Shown piece after piece: positions 59,748 through 64,000 of a stretch of 64,000 bases of DNA. The stretch comes from Rugamonas rubra (lineage in GTDB: Bacteria; Pseudomonadota; Gammaproteobacteria; Burkholderiales; Burkholderiaceae_D), in NCBI RefSeq assembly GCF_900114705.1, contig NZ_FOTW01000004.1, positions 124,001 to 188,000 on the forward strand, given 5' to 3'. The notes below the pieces were generated by a model that was given only the letters and a program-made list of their open reading frames with translations, did no database searches and was not told the DNA's origin. Numbering within the stretch: position 1 is the stretch's first letter; every line of letters begins with the position of its first letter. A program made the position numbers and the translations under genes.

Positions 59748-59823
59748 GGTAACGCTCAATCGAAGAGGGCAGGGCAGGCATCAAGAAGCATCCATAAAAA
59801 TGACATCAATCTGGGAGACAAGC

Positions 59824-60975
59824 ATGCTGTCGAAAATCGTCAAGAAGTCCGTCATCGCCGCCGCGCTCGCGCTGCTGGCGCAATCCGCCTTCGCCGTCGA
59901 GAACATCAAGATCGGTTCGGTCTTGTCCGTCTCCGGCCCGGCCGCCTTTTTGGGCGACCCGGAGCTGAAAACGCTGCAGATGTACATCGAGAAGATCAAC
60001 GCCGAGGGCGGCGTGCTGGGCCGCAAGCTCGAACTGGTGCACTACGACGACGGCAGCGACGCCGCCAAGGCCAACGGCTTCACCAAGCGCCTGATCGAGT
60101 CCGACAAGGTCGACGTGCTGATCGGCGGCACCACCACCGGCGCGACCATGGCGATGGCGCCGCTGGTCGACAAGGCCGGCCTGCCCTTCATCTCGCTGGC
60201 CGGCGCGGTGGTGATCATCGACCCGGTGAAAAAATGGGTGTTCAAGACCCCGCACACCGACCGCATGGCCGCCGAGAAGGTCTTCGAGGACATGAAGAAG
60301 CGCGGCATCAGCAAGGTCGGCATGCTGTCCGAGACCAGCGGCTTCGGCTCGTCCGGCCGCAAGGAATCGCAGACGGTGGCGGCCAAGTACGGCATCACCC
60401 TGGTGGCCGACGAGACCTACGGACCGAAGGACACCGACATCACCGCCCAGCTGACCCGCATCAAGGGCGCCGCCGGCGTGCAGGCGGTGTTCGTCTTCGG
60501 CCTGGGCCAGGGCCCGGCGGTGGTGACCAAGAACTACGGCCAGTTGGGCATGACCGCGCTGCCGATGTACCAGTCGCACGGCGTCGCCTCGGACGAGTAC
60601 ATCAAGCTGTCCGGCAAGGCGGCCGAGGGCGTGCGCCTGCCGACGCCGGCGCTGCTGGTCGGCGCCATGCTGCCGGCGGCCGACGTGCAGAAGAACATCG
60701 TGGTCGGCTACGACAAGGCCTACAAGGAGCGCTACAAGATCGACCCGTCGACCTTCGGCGGCTACGCGCTGGACGCGCTGAACCTGTCGGTCGACGCCAT
60801 CAAGCGCGCCGGTTCCACCGACAAGGAGAAGGTGCGCACCGCGCTGGAAACCACCAAGGGATTCGTCGGCACCACCGGCGTGTTCAATATGTCGCCGACC
60901 AACCATATGGGGCTCGACCTGTCGGCCTTCCGCATGGTCGAAGTCAAAAACGGCGACTGGCAGTTGCTCAAGTAA
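59824..60975 (+). CDS. Branched-chain-type ABC transporter substrate-binding protein
   Basis: The 383-residue periplasmic protein has a signal peptide (SVIAAALALLAQSAFAVE) and the Leu/Ile/Val-binding fold (IKIGSVLSVSGPAAFLGDPE; GRKLELVHYDDGSDAAKANG; LIGGTTTGATMAMAPLV). GGGAGAC precedes ATG 59824. As first gene of an importer directly after the paa enzymes, it likely binds phenylacetate or another aromatic acid rather than an amino acid; this is inference. Confidence 0.88.
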   Translation: MLSKIVKKSVIAAALALLAQSAFAVENIKIGSVLSVSGPAAFLGDPELKTLQMYIEKINAEGGVLGRKLELVHYDDGSDAAKANGFTKRLIESDKVDVLIGGTTTGATMAMAPLVDKAGLPFISLAGAVVIIDPVKKWVFKTPHTDRMAAEKVFEDMKKRGISKVGMLSETSGFGSSGRKESQTVAAKYGITLVADETYGPKDTDITAQLTRIKGAAGVQAVFVFGLGQGPAVVTKNYGQLGMTALPMYQSHGVASDEYIKLSGKAAEGVRLPTPALLVGAMLPAADVQKNIVVGYDKAYKERYKIDPSTFGGYALDALNLSVDAIKRAGSTDKEKVRTALETTKGFVGTTGVFNMSPTNHMGLDLSAFRMVEVKNGDWQLLK

Positions 60976-61066
60976 CTAGCGCGGCGCGCCGCAGGCTGCC
61001 GCAAGAGCAGCCGGCGCGCCCCGGGTCGACCGACCCGCGCACCTCAGAACCAAGACGGAGACACCA

Positions 61067-61942
61067 ATGCTTGCCCAATTTTTGCAGTTCCTCTTTTCCG
61101 GCATGACGGTCGGCGCGGCCTACGCGCTGGCCGCGCTCGGCTTCACCATCATCTACAACACCAGCGGCGTGATCAACTTCGCCCAGGGCGAGTTCATCAT
61201 GCTCGGCGGGATGCTGGCCGCCATCATGGCCTCGGCCGGCGTGCCGCTGCCGCTGGCCATCGTGGTCGCCGTCGTGCTCACCGGCCTGGTCGGCCTGCTG
61301 ATGGAAAAACTGGTCATCGAGCCGGCGCAGAACGCCCAGGTGGTCACGCTGATCATCATCACCATCGGCGCCTCGCTGGTGGTGCGCGGCCTGGTGCAGA
61401 TCTGGCTCGGCAAGGCGACCCATTCGCTGCCGGCCTTCTCGGGCGACACGCCGATCGTCATCTTCGGCGCCAGCCTGCTGCCGCAAAGCCTGTGGGTGCT
61501 CGGCGTCACCCTGGCCATCGTCGGCGCGCTCGGCTGGTTCTTCGGCCGCACCCTGCTCGGCAAGGCCATGCTGGCCACCTCGCACAACAAGCTGGCGGCG
61601 CGCCTGGTCGGCATCAACACGCGCCGCGTGCTGCTGTTCTCCTTCGGCCTGGCGGCCCTGCTGGGCGCCGTCGGCGGCATCCTGGTGGCGCCGATCACCT
61701 ACACCTCCTACGACGCCGGCATCATGCTGGGTTTGAAGGGCTTCGTCGCCGCCGTGCTGGGCGGCCTTGGCGGCGGCCTGGGCGCGGTGGCCGGCGGCCT
61801 GATCCTCGGCATCGCCGAGGCCATGACGGCCGGTTACATCTCGTCGGCCTACAAGGACGCCGTGCCCTTCGTGCTGATCCTGCTGATCCTGTTCTTCCTG
61901 CCGCGCGGCCTGTTCGGCGCCAAAGTATCGGAGCGTGTATGA
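61067..61942 (+). CDS. livH: Branched-chain-type ABC transporter permease LivH-like
   Basis: The 291-residue permease has about eight hydrophobic segments and family motifs GAAYALAALGFTIIYNTSGV, NFAQGEFIMLGG and GFVAAVLGGLGGGLGAVAGG. GGAGAC lies before ATG 61067. Its stop overlaps the livM start (ATGA). Substrate as for the binding protein. Confidence 0.93.
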   Translation: MLAQFLQFLFSGMTVGAAYALAALGFTIIYNTSGVINFAQGEFIMLGGMLAAIMASAGVPLPLAIVVAVVLTGLVGLLMEKLVIEPAQNAQVVTLIIITIGASLVVRGLVQIWLGKATHSLPAFSGDTPIVIFGASLLPQSLWVLGVTLAIVGALGWFFGRTLLGKAMLATSHNKLAARLVGINTRRVLLFSFGLAALLGAVGGILVAPITYTSYDAGIMLGLKGFVAAVLGGLGGGLGAVAGGLILGIAEAMTAGYISSAYKDAVPFVLILLILFFLPRGLFGAKVSERV

Positions 61943-62961
61943 AGATGCTGTTCGACCGCAATCGCGGCCTGCTGCTGTTGGCGCTGGTGCTGGCGGCGCT
62001 GCCGCTGGTGCTGCCCAACGCCTTCTACTACGACGTGGCGATCCGCATCGCCCTCAACGCCGTGGTGGTCATCGGCCTCAATCTGCTGATGGGCTACACC
62101 GGCCAGATCAGCCTGGGCCACGCCGGCTTCTACGGCCTGGGCGCCTACGCCTCGGCCGTGCTGACCACCCACTACAACTGGCCGCCGCTGGCCGCGCTGG
62201 CGGCGGGCGCCGTCGCCACCGGCCTGCTGGCGCTGCTGCTGGCGCGTCCCGTGCTCAAGCTGAAGGGCCACACCCTGGCCATGGCCACGCTGGGGCTGGG
62301 CATCATCATCTCCATCGTCATCAACAACGAGACGCAGTGGACCGGCGGCCCGGACGGCATCGCCGTTCCCGCCTTCACGCTGCTGGGCTTGGAGATCGGC
62401 GGCGAGAAGTCCTGGTACGCCGTCTGCGCCGCCCTGCTGCTGCTGTTCACCTGGTTCGCGCTGAACCTGATCGACTCGCCGGCCGGCCGCGCGCTGCAGG
62501 CCATCCACGGCTCCGAGGTCGCCTCGCGCGTCGCCGGCATCGACACCACCCGCTTCAAGGTCAAGGTGTTCGTGCTGTCGGCCGTGGTGGCCAGCATCGC
62601 CGGCAGCATCAGCGCCCACTACATCGGCTTCATCACGCCCAACCTGGCCGGCTTCTTCCACTCGATCGAGCTGGTGACCATGGTGGTGGTGGGCGGCATG
62701 GCCTCGGTGTTCGGCTCCATCGTCGGCGCCGCGCTGCTGACCATCCTGCCGCAACTGCTGTCGAGCTTCGAGGGCTGGGAGACGGTGGTGTTCGGCGTGA
62801 TCTTGATGGCCACCATGATCTTCATGCCGCGCGGCCTGGTGCCCAGCCTGGCGCAGCGCCGCCACAAGCACAAGGCGGCCGAACCGGGGCACGCCGCAGT
62901 GGACAAGGTCGCGGCCAAGGCCGTGGCCAAGGTCGCAACCAGCGCCAAACAGGGGAGCTGA
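61939..62961 (+). CDS. livM: Branched-chain-type ABC transporter permease LivM-like
   Basis: The 340-residue permease has VIGLNLLMGYTGQISLGHAG, FYGLGAYASAVL and a late FGSIVGAALLTILPQLLS, all typical of LivM. The C-terminus ends in a Lys/Ala-rich tail (VDKVAAKAVAKVATSAKQGS) that is unusual and may be cytoplasmic. Start overlaps livH stop. Confidence 0.93.
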   Translation: MKMLFDRNRGLLLLALVLAALPLVLPNAFYYDVAIRIALNAVVVIGLNLLMGYTGQISLGHAGFYGLGAYASAVLTTHYNWPPLAALAAGAVATGLLALLLARPVLKLKGHTLAMATLGLGIIISIVINNETQWTGGPDGIAVPAFTLLGLEIGGEKSWYAVCAALLLLFTWFALNLIDSPAGRALQAIHGSEVASRVAGIDTTRFKVKVFVLSAVVASIAGSISAHYIGFITPNLAGFFHSIELVTMVVVGGMASVFGSIVGAALLTILPQLLSSFEGWETVVFGVILMATMIFMPRGLVPSLAQRRHKHKAAEPGHAAVDKVAAKAVAKVATSAKQGS

Positions 62962-62962
62962 C

Positions 62963-63714
62963 ATGCTGACCATACAAAACCTGAGCAAGAGCTTCGGCGG
63001 CGTGCACGCCGTGCAGGACGTCAGCTTCTCCATCAAGGAGGGCGCTATCCACTCGGTGATCGGGCCGAACGGCGCCGGCAAGACCACGCTGTTCAACCTG
63101 ATCACAGGCGTCTATACGCCCAGCGCCGGCCAGGTCATCCTGCGCGGCGAGAACGTCGCCGGCCTGTCGCCGGACGCGCTGGCGCGCCGTGGCATGAGCC
63201 GCACCTTCCAGAATCTGCAGGTGTGCATGAACATGACGGCGCTCGACAACGTGATGGTCGGCGCCCACCTGCGGCTGAACCAGAGCCTGTTCGCCGCCAT
63301 GCTGCGCCTGCCCTCGCTGCGCCGCGCCGATGTGGCCTGCCGCGACGAGGCGGCGCAGTTGATGGACTTCGTCGGCGTCGGCCGCTATATCGACGCCGAG
63401 GCCAGCCAGATGCCCTACGGCGCCCTGAAGCGCTTGGAGATCGCCCGCGCCCTGGCGGCGCGGCCCAAGGTGCTGCTGCTGGACGAACCGGCCGCCGGCC
63501 TGAACCACACCGAGACCGGCGAGATCGAAGCGCTGATCCGCAAGGTGGCGCAGTCCGGCGTGACGGTGGTGCTGGTCGAGCACGACATGAAACTGGTGAT
63601 GAATTTGTCCGACCATATCCTGGTGCTGGACTACGGCAAAAAACTGGCCGAAGGGAGCGCCGCCGAAGTGCGCGCCAACCCGGACGTGGTGGCGGCCTAT
63701 TTGGGAGTGGCGGC

Positions 63715-63718
<4 letters not shown>
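62963..63718 (+). CDS. livG: Branched-chain-type ABC transporter ATP-binding protein LivG-like
   Basis: The 251-residue ATPase has Walker A GPNGAGKTT (34-42), a signature region MPYGALKRLEIARAL that departs from the usual LSGGQ as LivG proteins often do, and Walker B KVLLLDEPAAGLN. One base separates it from livM; the stop overlaps the livF start. Confidence 0.95.

Positions 63719-64000
<282 letters not shown>

Overview
The window is a stretch of a very GC-rich bacterial chromosome with tightly packed genes. Several things point to a betaproteobacterium of the Oxalobacteraceae/Massilia-Duganella type: the divergent darP (yjgA)-pmbA pair with mog behind darP, a gene resembling the Burkholderiales family DUF2863, the HutF/HutG route of histidine breakdown, and dispersed GGGGTCAGACCCC palindromes. 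This placement is inference; no rRNA or tRNA gene is present to confirm it.

Layout. (1) 1-3974: end of a histidine-utilisation operon (hutG partial, hutF, hutD, hutI). (2) 4068-8745: a large zinc metalloprotease lipoprotein and a fused osmoprotectant binding protein-permease whose linker is built of three 78-bp repeats. (3) 8767-13882: small proteins, a candidate small RNA with an array of 10-bp direct repeats upstream, an acetyltransferase, an EamA exporter, a glycine-zipper lipoprotein, a decayed molybdenum hydroxylase gene and a DNA glycosylase. (4) 13835-23513 (minus strand): an HTH/Clp-N gene pair behind a double operator, two large lipoproteins, a DUF2863-like protein, an HDOD protein, a chemoreceptor and a Cache-domain protein. 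(5) 23782-35307: a KamA-family radical SAM enzyme, transporters and oxygenases, an FAH-family hydrolase, an aminotransferase, an esterase, mog-darP/pmbA, and a Tat-exported TRAP binding protein. (6) 35477-38969: a family-3 binding protein and a LysR/MFS divergent pair.

(7) 38966-43552: five minus-strand genes behind a sigma70 promoter whose -10 is covered by a near-consensus Fur box: a diheme peroxidase-like lipoprotein, a porin, an FMN-binding protein, the flavin transferase ApbE and a small membrane cytochrome. They read as one iron-regulated extracytoplasmic electron-transfer unit. (8) 43966-46130: a lower-GC islet carrying an AAA ATPase overlapped by an HNH nuclease, resembling a Septu-type phage defence module. 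(9) 46191-49023: an M14 carboxypeptidase, a second orphan TRAP binding protein and a small protein.

(10) 49081-64000: phenylacetate degradation. paaX is divergent from paaABCDE-paaG-paaH-paaI-paaK-paaJ, followed by a complete branched-chain-type ABC importer (binding protein, LivH, LivM, LivG, LivF; the last runs off the window). PaaK makes phenylacetyl-CoA, PaaABCDE epoxidises it, PaaG isomerises the epoxide to the oxepin, and PaaH and PaaJ carry out late beta-oxidation steps. paaZ and paaF are not in the window. GGGGTCAGACCCC palindromes sit in three gaps of this cluster.

All coordinates and motifs were read by eye. Family names rest on recalled motifs, not on searches.
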